Positions 22,194-34,231 of a stretch of DNA of 64,000 nt are shown here, piece by piece. The notes under the pieces were generated by a model, which ran no database searches, was not told the DNA's origin, and saw nothing but the letters and a program-made list of their open reading frames with translations. How positions within the stretch are numbered: the stretch's first letter is position 1; every line of letters begins with the position of its first letter. Where the stretch lies: NCBI GenBank assembly GCA_948146395.1, contig OX411543.1, positions 18,928,363 through 18,992,362 on the forward strand. Reading direction: 5' to 3'. Both the position numbers and the translations under genes were made by a program. The stretch comes from Fragum whitleyi (taxonomy: Eukaryota > Mollusca > Bivalvia > Cardiida > Cardiidae).

Positions 22194-23074
22194 TTTAGCT
22201 CCACTGGCCGAAGGCCAGCGAGCTATTGTCATGGCGAGGTGTCCGTCGTGCGTGCGTCCGTGCGTGCGTAAACTTTTCTTTAAACATCTTCTTCTCCTGA
22301 ACCAATGGGTGGATTTTGATGAAACTTGGCCAGAATGTTTCTTGGGTGACCCTCTTCTAAAGTTGTTCAAGAAATTTGGATTGACCCCCAAATATGGGCG
22401 TGGCAGGGCGGGGCTTATTTTGACCCCGAAATCTTTGAACGACATCTCCTCATGAACCATTAGGCTAATTTTAATGAAACTTTACCAGAATGTTCCTCTG
22501 GTGACCCTCTTCTAAAGTTGTTCAAGAAATTTGGATTGATCCCCATAAAAGGGCGTGGCAGGGCAGGGCTTATTTTGACCCCGAAATCTTGGAACCTCAT
22601 CTCCTCCTGAACCATCGGGCCGATTTCAATGAAACTTTACCAGGATGTTCCTTGGATGACCCTCTTCTAAAGTTGTTCAAGAAATTTGGATTGACCCCCA
22701 AATATGGGTGTGGCAGGGCAGGGCTTATTTTGACCCGGAAATCTTGGAACGACTTCTCCTCCTGAACCATTAGGCCAATTTTAATGAAACTTTACCAGAA
22801 TGTGCCTTGGGTGACCCTCTTCTAAAGTTGTTCAAGAAATTTGGATTGATCCCCAAATATGGGCGTGGCAGGGTGGGGCATATTTTGACCCCGAAATATA
22901 TATCTTTGAACGACTCTCCTTCTGAACCATTAGGCTTATTTCAATGAAACTTTACCAGAATGTTCCTTGGGTGACCCTCTTCTAAAGTTGTTCAAGAAAT
23001 ATGGATTGGATGAGATCCACTGGATCAATAAAATTCAGGTCAGCGGTTTATGGCCATTCTGGTCCACTTGTTAC
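22194..23074 (+). repeat. structured tandem repeat S-type, about five 155-bp units
   Basis: The leader AGCTCCACTGGCCGAAGGCC (a short hairpin) is followed by GTCCGTCGTGCGTGCGTCCG. About five units repeat GAAACTTTACCAGAATGTTC, GGTGACCCTCTTCTAAAGTT, GTTCAAGAAATTTGGATTGA and GGGCGTGGCAGGGCGGGGCT. The terminal phrase is TGGCCATTCTGGTCCACTTG. The units are over 85% alike by eye, so they are recently amplified or homogenised. Confidence 0.85.
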
Positions 23075-23735
23075 AAAGTGATATCTATATAGTTTTCTTC
23101 CTTGTAATTTTACATATTAGTTAAATAAGTTCATTTCTTCATATGTTAGTTTCAACTTAGAAAAAGTCAGAATTCCTCTTGAATGCTGTTCACTTTCATT
23201 ACCTTCTATTTTCAAAATCTCTCTTTCAAATCTTGAGATTTTTAATCCAGTGGAGCAATACAGGCCCTCTTGGGCCTCTTGTTTGTAAAAGAAAAATACA
23301 GCTGGATGAATGAGGATGGTTATGTGACATGGCAAAGAATTTATAGTCCCAATCGATACTGAAAAATTAGGTTACAGAATTATTATAAGTGATATATGTA
23401 GGTCATACCTTTTGGCTAATTGTCCCAATATAAACATATAAATCATGTCAAATAGGTAATAATTGATATAATGTGTTATAGTTGGTTTTTCTGTAAATCA
23501 CTTAGTATTGTGTATTCAATTTCATCGTTCATCATGTTTGCTTTTCCTAGACTTGGAAATGTAGTGGGTGTATTGATTTAATCTTATTTAAATGGATTCA
23601 ATTTACTGAACAGGTATATATACATGAATTAATTGAATTATTGCAGACCTTTGCAGGTTTTGGTATACCCATCGATTGTATACCATAGCCATGATTAATC
23701 CTAATGAATAAAATTCATGACAATATAACAATATA
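23075..23735. other. unannotated stretch
   Basis: No gene is supported and no repeat boundary was found. Confidence 0.4.
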
Positions 23736-23984
23736 TTAACCTTTGTCACGCCTGGAACCTGGAATATTCCTGCTTTGGCAGGAGCTATAAACAAAAACCA
23801 GCCTGCACATATGTGCAGTCTGATGTAAGTCTACACCACCTGTTTCTCACTTTGAAACCAAAATTGTCAATAAATTTAGTTTTTCAAATACAAATTGTCC
23901 AATAATTGGTACTTCCAGTGCTTTTTGCCCCTTGATTTTAATGAAAATTTTTAGCCAAAATTTATTCAGCATGACAAGGGTTAA
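23736..23984 (+). mobile_element. TTAA-flanked MITE, family P1
   Basis: TTAACCTTTGTCACGCCTGG at 23736 and TTCAGCATGACAAGGGTTAA ending 23984. The right terminus is intact and the left carries a few changes. The central palindrome GCACATATGTGC is present. No transposase. Confidence 0.8.
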
Positions 23985-24107
23985 ATTTCTGAAAATTCTG
24001 AAAATTAATATACTCTAATTGTGTGTCTGTATTAATTTAATTTTAAATTATAATTCTTACACTATGAAGGCTATGAAAGAAAAAAAAGATGCAGAGCTAC
24101 GGGTAGA

Positions 24108-24292
24108 GGGGGTATTGTGGTTTTCAAATTTGAATATTTAATTATTCGTAATTTAAAACATATGTTGTTGGTACTTATTTGAAACATCTCATTGAGACAA
24201 TTCAAATGAGTTCCCACAACATAGGGTTTTATTTGGTGATAAAGATTTTAGACCAGCTTTACCCCCTCTTATCTGGACCCCTGCAGATGGTA
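24108..24292. repeat. dispersed imperfect-palindrome repeat, family Q
   Basis: AGAGGGGGTATTGTGG opens and CCCCCTCTTATCTGGACCCC closes it. The centre pairs TTTGAAACATCTCATTGAGA with an imperfect complement, as in 11523 and 45730. Confidence 0.6.
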
Positions 24293-24440
24293 AAGAGTAA
24301 GATCAGACAGCACAAATGTGTACAGTCTGATCGTATCCCAAACTGCCTGCTGTGTACTTTGATTGTCAGAAAAACCTTAACCTGACTGATTTAGATTTCC
24401 ATTTCACAGCAATTTGTTTATTATTTTCATATAAACAAAA

Positions 24441-24691
24441 TTAACCCTTGTCATGCTGAATAAAATTCTCAGCAAATTTGCAATAAAGTCAAAGTTCTGA
24501 AAGCTTAGTAGCAATGGAGGCACCTATTGTGAGGCAGTATTTCTTTTTCAACAGAGTTTTCAAACTTTTCTGGTTTAAGAAGGAAAATCATGTGGTGAAG
24601 ACTAAGATTAGACTGCCCTTATGTGCTGGCTGATCTTTGTCTCTACCTCCTGCCAAAGCAGGAATTCTGGGTTCAGCATGACAAGGGTTAA
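24441..24691 (-). mobile_element. TTAA-flanked MITE, family P1, both termini intact
   Basis: TTAACCCTTGTCATGCTGAA at 24441 and TTCAGCATGACAAGGGTTAA ending 24691 are exact reverse complements, so TTAA plus a 16-bp terminal inverted repeat is unambiguous. This is the reference copy of the family here. Confidence 0.9.
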
Positions 24692-25039
24692 AATATCTGC
24701 AGGATAAGGGGTGAATTTTTTGCAGTAATGGAATAATGATAAAGTTTACTTATACCATGCAAATGGAACAATAAATAAAAAATTGCTTGTCAAAAAATCG
24801 CATATAGGAAACTATAAACCTGCATTATGTCAGCTTTTGTATTCTGTTCAATGTATATTTTGAAATATTATCTGCGATAAGTTTGGCAGCTACTTGCGTA
24901 AGCATGCCATGAAAAAGCACCTTTTGTCTGATATTATAGCGTATACAGCAGCTATAAAACAGGTTAAGTAGATAAAGATTTACCGAAAACATTATATGCA
25001 GTCTGATCCGGACTTTAATTTCCACTTATCCTGTGGCAG

Positions 25040-25115
25040 ATGATATATAGCGTAGTTGGTTAATCCTCAACCATGAGGTCGCAGGTTCTAGCTGTGGCAA
25101 ATTGGGTTGGACACT
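25040..25115 (+). repeat. tRNA-like SINE head
   Basis: ATATAGCGTAGTTGGTTAAT (A-box-like) and GGTCGCAGGTTCTAGCTG (B-box-like) lie at tRNA spacing. The body is not identified. Confidence 0.45.
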
Positions 25116-25227
25116 CTAAAGAGGAGTCAGGGAGTTAGAGACTCCTTTATTTTGAAGGCTAGGGGTTCAATGCACTTCTTGGTCAAGGAAAAAAAAGAAA
25201 ATGGATTGATGTTGAGAAAACATTGTT

Positions 25228-25615
25228 ATACCCACCACCTACGAAGTAAAGGGGGTATATTGGTTTCACAATGTCTGTCTGTCTGTCAATTCATCCATCC
25301 ATCCATCTGTATGTACGTTGACCTTTTCGTTTCCAGACTCTAACTCAAGAACCAAGTGACGTAGAATCATAAAACTTTATACAAATGCTGCTTATGACCA
25401 AAAGAATTGCCCTATTGTTTTTGGGTCACATAGGTCAAAGGTCAAGGTCACAGTCAGCCTTTATTCAATTTTCATTCCGGGACTCTAAACTCGAGAACCA
25501 AGTGACCTAGAATCATGAAACTTCATGCAAATGTTGCTTATGACTTAAGGAAGTGCCCTATAGTTTTTGGGTCACATAGGTCAAAGGTCAAGGTCACAGT
25601 CAATTTTTGTTCAAT
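25228..25615 (+). repeat. structured repeat R2 (two units, 3' truncated)
   Basis: The leader TACCCACCACCTACGAAGTA has a complementary GGGGGTATATTGG arm and a TCTG/ATCC microsatellite. Two units follow, like those of R1 at 5301. The conserved 3' tail is absent. Confidence 0.75.
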
Positions 25616-26156
25616 TTCAACTACTCAGCATTTTTTTCATTAAAAACAATTTTTCTACCCTTTGATACAAATATTGGGCTAATTATGATAATTTATTGCT
25701 TGGATAAACAAAGAACCATCCTAAATTTGCCCTGATATTTACTTGACCACATACTAAGTCAGGCCTTAAAAAATATAGCGCTTATCATGTCAACTGGCAG
25801 ATACAGGTAAGCCTGTTTCGAACAAGTTGAGCAAAGGAATTCCATGTCCCTAGATTGTCTATAGAATAAAACTGTGATTGGTTCTATATTGTGCCAATAT
25901 TTTGAAGGGTGTTATGATGAGTCCAGGTGGGCTATAGTTTAAGTCAATATGTTGAAGGCTAAATCTTAATCTTGTTGGAATTTTAATTTCTACCGAGAGG
26001 TTTGTTATATAGAATATATTCCAAAATATTTTTCATTAAAACAGAAGTTTACTGTTTGTGATAATATTGAGATTAGAATATTTATTTATGATATTGAAAA
26101 TGACTTTCAAGACTAAGTTGAAATTGTTAACTCTTGTAATCAATTTTTTTCATGCC
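25616..26156. other. unannotated stretch
   Basis: Nothing recognised. Confidence 0.4.
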
Positions 26157-26347
26157 CAGTGTCCATTCTAAGATTCAAAAGGTAAGGGGGATTATGTTTT
26201 AAAATCAGCAACCTTTCCAAAAAGACCCACATTTTTGCTCTTTCTCCATGTAAAAAATCCCCCTTCGTCTTCAAAAATAGGGGGGGGGGGGATTTTTCAA
26301 AAGTATGTGCTGAAGTGCGCCAATCCCCCCTCCTAGAATAGACACTG
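26157..26347. mobile_element. 191-bp MITE with CAGTGTC termini and 5-bp target duplication
   Basis: Left CAGTGTCCATTCTAAGA and right TCCTAGAATAGACACTG are imperfect inverted repeats. ATGCC directly flanks both sides (26152-26156, 26348-26352). A G-run of 10-12 lies inside. An inverted relative is at 42390-42596. Confidence 0.75.
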
Positions 26348-26462
26348 ATGCCTCTTTATTGTTAGATGAGGGACATATAGTTATAATGTATGCTTTCTAT
26401 TGTCTGTCTTTCTGTCTGTCTGCAAGAACTTAACTGTCTTTACTTGATATTTTACCCTTGTC

Positions 26463-26750
26463 TTACCCTTGTCATACTGAATCCTGATTATTCCTGCCTT
26501 ACCAGGAAGTAAAGACAAAGATCAGTGTGCACATATCGAGGGCTCAGTGCAATACTATTGTAAGTGCCTATTAATATATAGGCACTTACAATAGTGTTGC
26601 ACTGACCCCTCAATATGTGCAAGGATGCTGTATCTCAATTTTGACTACCATCAAGCAAAACTTTTCTCCAAAAGTTATTAAAATGAACAAGTTAAATTTG
26701 CCCTCAATGAAAATTGATACTTAAGTTTTTTTTGCCCCTAGGAGTAAAAG
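26463..26750 (+). mobile_element. family P1 MITE interrupted by a palindromic element
   Basis: P1 text begins TTACCCTTGTCATACTGAAT and runs to GTGTGCACATA. It resumes TATGTGCAAGGATGCTG after the insertion at 26534-26625. The 3' part is diverged and its end is uncertain. Confidence 0.6.
26534..26625. mobile_element. palindromic MITE, family T, nested in P1
   Basis: The arms TCGAGGGCTCAGTGCAATAC / GTGTTGCACTGACCCCTCAA meet around GTGCCTAT-type cores. It sits in the middle of the P1 palindrome GCACATATGTGC, leaving GCACATA before and TATGTGC after, so TA is the duplicated target. Confidence 0.8.
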
Positions 26751-26968
26751 ATGCACCCAATGATAACAAACAAAATCTAATTGAAATGGGTTTTTGGTGT
26801 CTCCATGTAACACAAAGTGGTTATCGTTTTATTGTAAATTGAGCCCTAAATAGCTTTCTTTGAAGTTTTTCATTTCGGACTTTCAGCTCATCTATGAAAT
26901 GTAGTTGCATATATTTTTAACATCTGATTTACTTTAAAAACTTTCTGAATTTTGTTTTTCTTAGCTTT

Positions 26969-27847
26969 TTAGCTCACCTGAGCATATCATGCTCAAAGTG
27001 AGCTTTTGTGATCATTGGATGTCTGTCGTTTGTCATGCATTGTGCGTTGTTCGGTGTCAACAATTAATTGTTTACACTACACAAATATGATCCAATCTTT
27101 ATGAAAGTTGGTCAGAATGGTGGTCAGGTCACAAGAATAATCAGAACCCTATTAACCCTATTGGGAAGGGTCAATGCCAAATCACAGGAAAAGGGGCCTT
27201 ATTGACAATTTTCTTGTTTACACTCTAGAGGTCACAAATATGACCAAATCTTCATGAAACTTGGTCAGAATGTTGGCCAGGTCACAAGGATGAACCCTAT
27301 TGAAAATGGAATGATACATGCCATATCACGGGAAAAGGGGCCTTATTGACAATTTTCTTTTTTTACTCTCTAGAGGCCACAAATTTGGCCCAATCTTCAT
27401 GAAACTTGGTCAGAATGGTGGCTGATTCACAAGGATGAACCCTTTTGAAAATGGGAATAATACATACCATATCATGGGAAAAGGGGCCTTTATGACAATT
27501 TTCTTGTTTACACTCTAGAGGTCACAAATATTGGCCCAATCTTCATGAAACTTGGTCAGAATGTTTGTCGGTCACAAGGATGAATGCTATGGAAATAGGA
27601 AGAATCCATGCTATATCACCTGATAAGGGGCCTTAATGATAAATGTCTTGTTTATGCTCTAGATCTCACAAAAATGGCCCAATCTTCAAGAAACTTGGTC
27701 ATGTTTTTGGTCACAATTGGGGCCCAAACTTCATCAAAGTTGGTTTTATGTAGAAATTTGTGACATCTGCCTATTTAATTGATGTTATGTCCCAGGGGTC
27801 AAAGAGACTCAGGTGAGTGATCAAGGTGCATCATGGTCCTCTTGTTT
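26969..27847 (+). repeat. structured tandem repeat A1
   Basis: A leader hairpin AGCTCACCTGAGC / GCTCAAAGTGAGCT is followed by units of about 145 bp with CTTCATGAAACTTGGTCAGA, CACAAGGATGAACCCTATTG, AAAAGGGGCCTTATTGACAA and TTTTCTTGTTTACACTCTAG. The tail is GACTCAGGTGAGTGATCAAG then CATGGTCCTCTTG. Copies are at 34553 and 44411. Non-coding by interruption of all frames. Confidence 0.85.
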
Positions 27848-28330
27848 TGATATAGATATATTTAGTATTAATTCATAAATTGCAATATAGATGAGATATT
27901 GTTGAAAGTGCCGAGGGCTGAACGCAACATAGGGCTATCTTCATTTTTCAAAATTTTACAGGAGACAAATAAAACTTTCTCATTTGTGCAAATAGAAAAT
28001 TATTTTGATCATTTTTGTAAATTTAATCATAAAATATTCTATCTAATTTAATCAAAGATGATTTTCATTAAAATAATTTATTATAAAAGAGATATAAGAA
28101 CCTTTTTGAGATAGATCTGTCTGGCAGTTATATATTTCCACTTTTCAAAAAATAAGTTAATGCAAAATAGATCTAACTTAAGTTAGGCCTATGTTGCATT
28201 GGAAATATACCAATAGTATAATATTTTATCAATGAAAAATAGGTCTATCTGGAAAATTCACATTTCATTTCTGTAATTTGGTGACAAAAATATAAATATT
28301 AATTTAAAGGTCATGTTATTTACTCATGTA

Positions 28331-29211
28331 TAGTCCGTTTGACTTCTATAGGGACCAACGTTTTCATCAATTACACAAAAATGCATTAGTAAAACTGTTT
28401 TTATTTGGTAAGATCTTAATTTAAGCTTAATACCATTCCAAAAATTAATTTTTGAAAATAAAATAGTTTATAAATAATGATTTAGTCTGTCTAGTTAATG
28501 TTTATCTCTTTGCATTTTTCACTCTTAAACACAAGGGGTGGAGAAGGCTATTTAGTTGTAAAAAATGTCAAAATATAGTAAAAACATGTGGTTTGATAAT
28601 AAATTTTTGGTATAATGATTGACCATTATACCTTATTTGGACATGCTTATTAAAATTTCGACGGTCACACTCATTTTAAATTTGAATATCATGAGATTTG
28701 TACCATTATAACTCCCCTTTCTACTGGGGTTTCCTCGTGAAAATACCAACTATTTTGTATACTAATCTATTTTGATTGATCTGAATAAGGGAGTATGGGG
28801 TTCATCTCAAAACAGATATACGTATGTGATTATCAATATCTGGTCAAATGATTTTTGTACAAAGGCAAGAAACAATCATTTTAATGTCCATGAGAAGTAG
28901 ATAACACAGACACAATTTATTTAATAAAAATAGTAGATTTTATACAAAAACAGCTCACTAAAAATCATTCACTTTTGACCCCACCCCCTGTGCAAATCAG
29001 AACTGTTTTGGGAGAAACAGTTCGCTGTTCTGTTTATCATAGGAATGTTTAGGTATGATAGGCTTGGAGTTAACATGAAGACGGACAGACAAAGTCATTA
29101 TTTTACTTTCGAAAATTCTGAAAACCATAATAATAATAAAAATAAGTTTTCACCAATTCATTGAAAAGAAATTTTGCCAAATGTTGGTCCACATAGAAGT
29201 CAAACGGACTA
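28331..29211. mobile_element. 881-bp TA-flanked inverted-repeat element
   Basis: Left TAGTCCGTTTGACTTCTATA and right ATAGAAGTCAAACGGACTA are inverted repeats of about 29 bp with one or two differences. TA lies outside each end (28329-28330, 29212-29213). This is the pattern of Tc1/mariner-type non-autonomous elements. No coding frame inside. Confidence 0.75.
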
Positions 29212-29422
29212 TACTAATTATTTATTAACACTACTTTGTATTACAACCTGTAACTTGCAAGATGTTAAGATATTAACAAGCATCAATATAATCATCTTCA
29301 AGAAAAACAACTTTTTTCCTGTAGGCTACATGAGCTTGATATTCAAACTATTCATTTCTATTAAAAATCTTATGCAAATTATTTATATTTTTCCGATGGT
29401 TTGCGGTGAATTATTTGATTTT

Positions 29423-29712
29423 TTATGCCCCCGTATCGAGAGATCGGGGGCATATTGTTTTACTCATGTCCGTCTGTCTGTCCGCCTGTCTGTCTGTCCG
29501 TCCGTCTGTCCGTCCGAAAACTTAAGCTTGCCAATATCTTCAAGCCTATTCAAGATACAAAGCTAATATTTGGCATGATGATAGATCTCAATAATCCGCA
29601 TCCGCTGGTGACAAAGTCAAGGTCATGTGACAAGGTCAAGGTCATCTGTCAAGGTCAAACTTTGAAAAAATGCCGTTACAGGGGCATTCGTGTTTCACAA
29701 ACACATCTTGTT
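29423..29712 (+). repeat. G element, intact
   Basis: Opens TTATGCCCCCGTATCGAG, whose CCCCCG pairs with the following CGGGGG. It then has a CCGTCTGTCTGTCC tract, AAGCCTATTCAAGATACAAA, GATCCGCATCCGCTGGTGAC and GGTCAAGGTCATCTGTCAAG, and ends TTTCACAAACACATCTTGTT. Open frames here (one calling a 130-codon and one a 98-codon product) come from the microsatellite and are not genes. A nearly identical copy is at 54741. Confidence 0.85.
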
Positions 29713-32480
29713 TGTAGTTAGCATTTGATAATTTCACCATTGAAACAGTTGGATATCAATATTATAAATTGACTTTTTTCAAAGATTTATATAACTGTAC
29801 TAAATTCTTTCATATTACACTATTTGTTGTCATCCCAGCAAGATCAAGTATAAATACAGTTGTTATAAAGTACAAAATGACAATGTCATGATTTATCGTT
29901 TCTTTTTATCCAAAGATTTATACATTTCGTCTCAGGGTGACTTTTGCATGAAAGATTTAGATTCTTTCACTTTTTCTGAGTGTGTAAAACCAAACATTCT
30001 AACTCATTTAAAATGTTAATACAAATAAACCTTTTTATAACAGCCAATTTAGAACATACAACATGCAAATTACTTTACAAATTATAAATCTTTTAAAAAG
30101 ACCACCTTGGTTTGAGAGCCACAATAGAACACTTCCCCTTTTAAATTTATTTACCAATAAAGGATTTCTTTTAAGCCTCTCTTGTCTATAAAAGAGACAA
30201 TCTAGAAAAAATTCCCTAACTTTTTATTACCCCACATCGATAGATTGAGGGTGTATTGTTTGTACCATGTGTGTAAGTCACCAAATTATCATTAAAATTG
30301 GCAATAACTTTTGATTGGTTGGTAGCAGAGTCTTTATATTTCACATTATTTCACATGTATTGCTTTTGACAAAACCTTCTGTTGATACAATTTTCAAAGT
30401 TTAAGTAAAATTCAACCTCTTTTTCAAATACATCTACAAACTTTAACATTGGCTTTACCTCTACTTTCAATATTGTATCAAAACCACTGTATCTCAAAGA
30501 TAAGCAATGTGAAACATACTTGATTAGGTAAAATGATTATAATTTCAAATGAGAAACAGTAAACCTCTTCTCATTGTAATTTCCATGGGGCTACAGCAGG
30601 ATGAGGATATCATGGGCTTTGTATGCCAAATGTAGAATAGGATTAAATCAAATTTAATAATCAGAGAAGATTCCAGTCATTTCTGAAGACCAAAAGGTTG
30701 TGTACTGATTCTGTTTCATTTATACAAGAAGTTAAATCTCAAGTTAACTCTCTTAGCTTCTAACTACTTAATAGTTAACTTGGTTGTTCATCTGGCTAAG
30801 TCTTGTTCAGATCACATAGCATTCTTCAGTTGAATCTAGACTCCTGACAGAATTCTGGGACATCTATAGTTAAAGCTTGGAAGAGGGATGTTGGGCATTT
30901 TTGGATACTTAACTTGCAAACATACTCCATTAAATCAGAAATTATTGATAAGGACCCTTTGATACCTCTCTAAGACTTCTCTGGATAGTTTCTATTTTTG
31001 ACAATAAACATCTTATTATAGAAGCGATTATAAATTACATGGAATTATTATTCATTTAGCAATGAATCTTTCTTATGATGATGATTCTTGGATACTTTCA
31101 GAAATTCTTTGTTCTGAATGTTTGCTTTTCAAATATATAATTACATGTATATTCATTGCATTGGGAAATCAAGATTATTCTACTTTCTGATTGTCCTAGG
31201 TGACAATTCAATTTAATAGACATCACTGACCAGTTTTTTGTTAACTTTTACACATCATTTATATATTGAGTCAACCAATTGTATACATGTATTCTGGTTT
31301 CACCATCCCATCTATAACTACTTTCTGAATTGCCCTGAGCTGCAATGCTAAAATTATCTAGAAAAGTTAGTCTTAATGTATATTGACAAAAACATTCGAG
31401 TGGACAAAAGAATTTCCAGGCTTTTGATAAAACCTACATAATTTTTAGATCAATCTGTATTTCCTGCTTAATTCATCATTAGATCAATATATCTTTTGCG
31501 GGAACAATGTTTAAAATAGCTGCCATATCAGTGCCTTCAGTGCTTTGATTATTCTTAAATATTACTATGTGACCAAACCACAAGTGAAATAGAATCAGCA
31601 TAAACAATATCTATCGAATTTATAACTGAAAGAAAAACATCTAATAATAAATTCTGTTTACTCATTTTATATCTCAAAGAAAGCATAATTTTCAGCATTT
31701 TAGTTGTTTTATTTGTTTGTCTTTTACGAGGAATTTCAATAACTCTTAATCTTACCTTTCAATTGAGAACAAATCAGTCTCAAGAATTTCTTTGAATCAG
31801 GATTTTTTTTTATTCGTTGGTAATAAAGGGTTGTGTAGAAACTTACTTATTCTGTTGGCATTGACATATTTGAATTTTTTAGTTTTTTCATCGAAATGAG
31901 TATTCTCATTTGCAAAACAAGGGAGCAAATTTTCAAAGTGTACACACTTTACACTGCTATATGTCAAATTATAAAAAACGACAAAGGACAAGAACTAAAA
32001 TGAAAAGCAAAATAGAGTTACCATTCTTGCATGGCACTCTGTCATCATGAGAGGAAGACAACAGTCCAATGTTATGTCAATTAGACATAAGGTGACAGAG
32101 TTATGCTCTGGACAAAGAAGTTGATGCTGCCCGCCTGTTGCCTAGATACCAGGGTGATCACACAACTTGTCCCAACTTTCAACATATTAATATTAATTTC
32201 TCCATGAATGCCATGTCCAGTAAAATTTAATTTTGTATGATTTCACAAAAAAAGTTCCACTTTAATCTGTCAAGATTGGTTAAAATTAGCTTTTTTCCTG
32301 GAAGCTATATAAGTTTTGAAAAAAAAAAATAGAAAGAATTTGTTTCATACCTCCATGAAAACACATAAAAAAAACACCACAACATTCTCTTCATCTCATT
32401 AATATATTTAATATTGTATGAGACTGCTTTAGTTAGACTATTTAACCTTAAAGTTGGTAATGAAGCGCAGGATTTATACA
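29713..32480. other. unannotated AT-rich interior of the 4.8-kb segment
   Basis: No coding region or complete repeat was found. A G-element-like leader (CCCCACATCGATAGATTGAG, then GGTGTATTGTTTGTACCATG) starts near 30230 and decays. Confidence 0.4.
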
Positions 32481-32904
32481 TGCAACATGGGGCTAAATTG
32501 AGATAGCCCTATGTTGCATTTAAAAAAAAAGTTAAAATGAGATAGGCCAAAATGCCAACTTACATTTTGGCCCCTTTATTGACCCCTTTGCACCTAAATA
32601 TTTTGATAGGGTGTGTATATTATGAAATTAAGTAGGAAAATACAAAAAAGTCATTTTTGAAAAATTATCAAGTTAGACCTGTTTTGCGTTCAGCCCTCGG
32701 TGTGTATTGACTAGAGGATATTGAATGAGTGGATATTGAAGACCAAGTTTTTTAAATGAATCATATATAAACAGATAAAATTGAGCATGCGCTGAGTTTT
32801 TATCTGTCTTAATTTGTACCTATCTATTTTAGTTTGATTCTGACAAAAGCTTAAGCTTTTAGAATCCCTCTCGAACACTCGATACTGATGTTTTCACGTC
32901 CCTG

Positions 32905-33066
32905 TGAGAAAGGCAGTGGTTTAAACCCACTGCTACCCAGTTCTACAGCTGGGTGAACTAGGGCTTAAGTGTTTTGCCCATAAAGTCACCTCTGCGATGA
33001 TGGGGCTAGAACCCAGAAGCTCCAGGTAACAGGTCGAGTGTATTTACTACTAGGTCACCATTGCAG
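32905..33066 (-). repeat. tRNA-derived SINE, family B
   Basis: On the minus strand, GGTGACCTAGTAGTAAATAC (A box, from about 33058) and TTCTGGGTTCTAGCCCCATC (B box) are followed by a body with TTCACCCAGCTGTAGAACTG. This matches the body of the SINE at 60-273. Confidence 0.7.
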
Positions 33067-34231
33067 TTATTTGTTTTAGATGACGAGTTTAATTAATTTG
33101 TTATTTTATTAGCACAAATTAGATATTTGATGTATGATATGACCTGATTTTTTGTGATAAAACAAGGAAATTTCGTCATTTATTGATCCAAGTTATTCTG
33201 CAAAACATATAGTGCTGTTTGTGATATGACATCAAATCCATTATGACATCATTTCACAATGAAAATAAAATTTCTTGTCCATTCTAAGCAAATTTGCATA
33301 GTTATATTCCACTAGTGTAATAACACCTGTGTTATATCAAAAATATTTAATGCGGTTATTTCACTCCAGGGACGTATGTAATATAGAAGAAACCAATTTA
33401 ACAAAAACACTTTTATGAATGCATGGTGGATCTCAAGATCTGCACTTTCAACTACTTCGTTTGTTTCATGTCCTCAATTACAAAGCAATTTTGACAGGTA
33501 CATGACAGTAATGATAAGGAGATACCATTCATAGATAAATGGGAGCTAATTGGAAAAATGTTAGTAATTGAACTCAAAATCCGTTTTTTCGCAAATTCTT
33601 ATAATAAAGGCTTTGATGGTACCCCATTCAGGCAATACAATAAGGAATACAAAAAGTTTATTAATTTAATGATAAGCCAATTTGTTATTCTTATTTCAAA
33701 ATTCAAGGTTGCTAAATTATCCAACGTTCTGAACCACGGCTGTCAAAATGTACATCATTCATCATGCATGGACAGCTTATCATGGTGTATCGTTATTTTT
33801 ACACTTCCTGTAATAATTACAATGATTAGCTCCTGTCAAACCAAATCATCAAGATGAGGCTATGAATTGGTTGTAATTGGCTAGACAGAATAACCCACTT
33901 GATTCTAATTTTTTTTAAAAAAATTAAGAGAATCTCAGCAGCTGATAAAACATCATATGTAATGACTTTTAGATTCAAAACTCAGTGAATATATTTTGTA
34001 ATGAAATCTGGCAAAAATGTGTCCAAATCTGGTACAATTTTAAGAAACAAAACTCCAATAACAGGTCTGAAAACGATATTTTATTATTTAGTTTGGAAAT
34101 AGCTTTCGTTTGGATATATAAAACTGGTCCCAGGTTGCTGTTGAAAATCGTTTAACATGGAAAAGATTGAAGATGTAACTTGCATATGTCTTATTAATAA
34201 GTAGTTGAAAAATTTATGTACTTTAAGTATA
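33067..34231. other. unannotated stretch
   Basis: No gene is supported. A 99-codon open frame at 33558-33857 has no recognisable domain. Confidence 0.35.

Larger units (their letters stand above)
27911..32700. mobile_element. 4.8-kb segment with perfect 17-bp inverted termini
   Basis: CCGAGGGCTGAACGCAA at 27911-27927 is the exact reverse complement of 32684-32700. Next to both ends are further related phrases: CATAGGGCTATCT on the left, AGATAGCCCTATGTTGCATT near 32500, and TTAGGCCTATGTTGCATTGG near 28175. No transposase frame was found; the interior is AT-rich and carries a TA-flanked element (28331-29211) and a G element (29423-29712). It may be one large non-autonomous transposon or two related short elements in opposite orientation. 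Confidence 0.5.

Noticed and set aside
29174..29721. Open frames of 130 and 98 codons
   Set aside because: They arise from the TCTG/TCCG microsatellite and body of the G element, with periodic Ser-Val-Cys-Pro residues.
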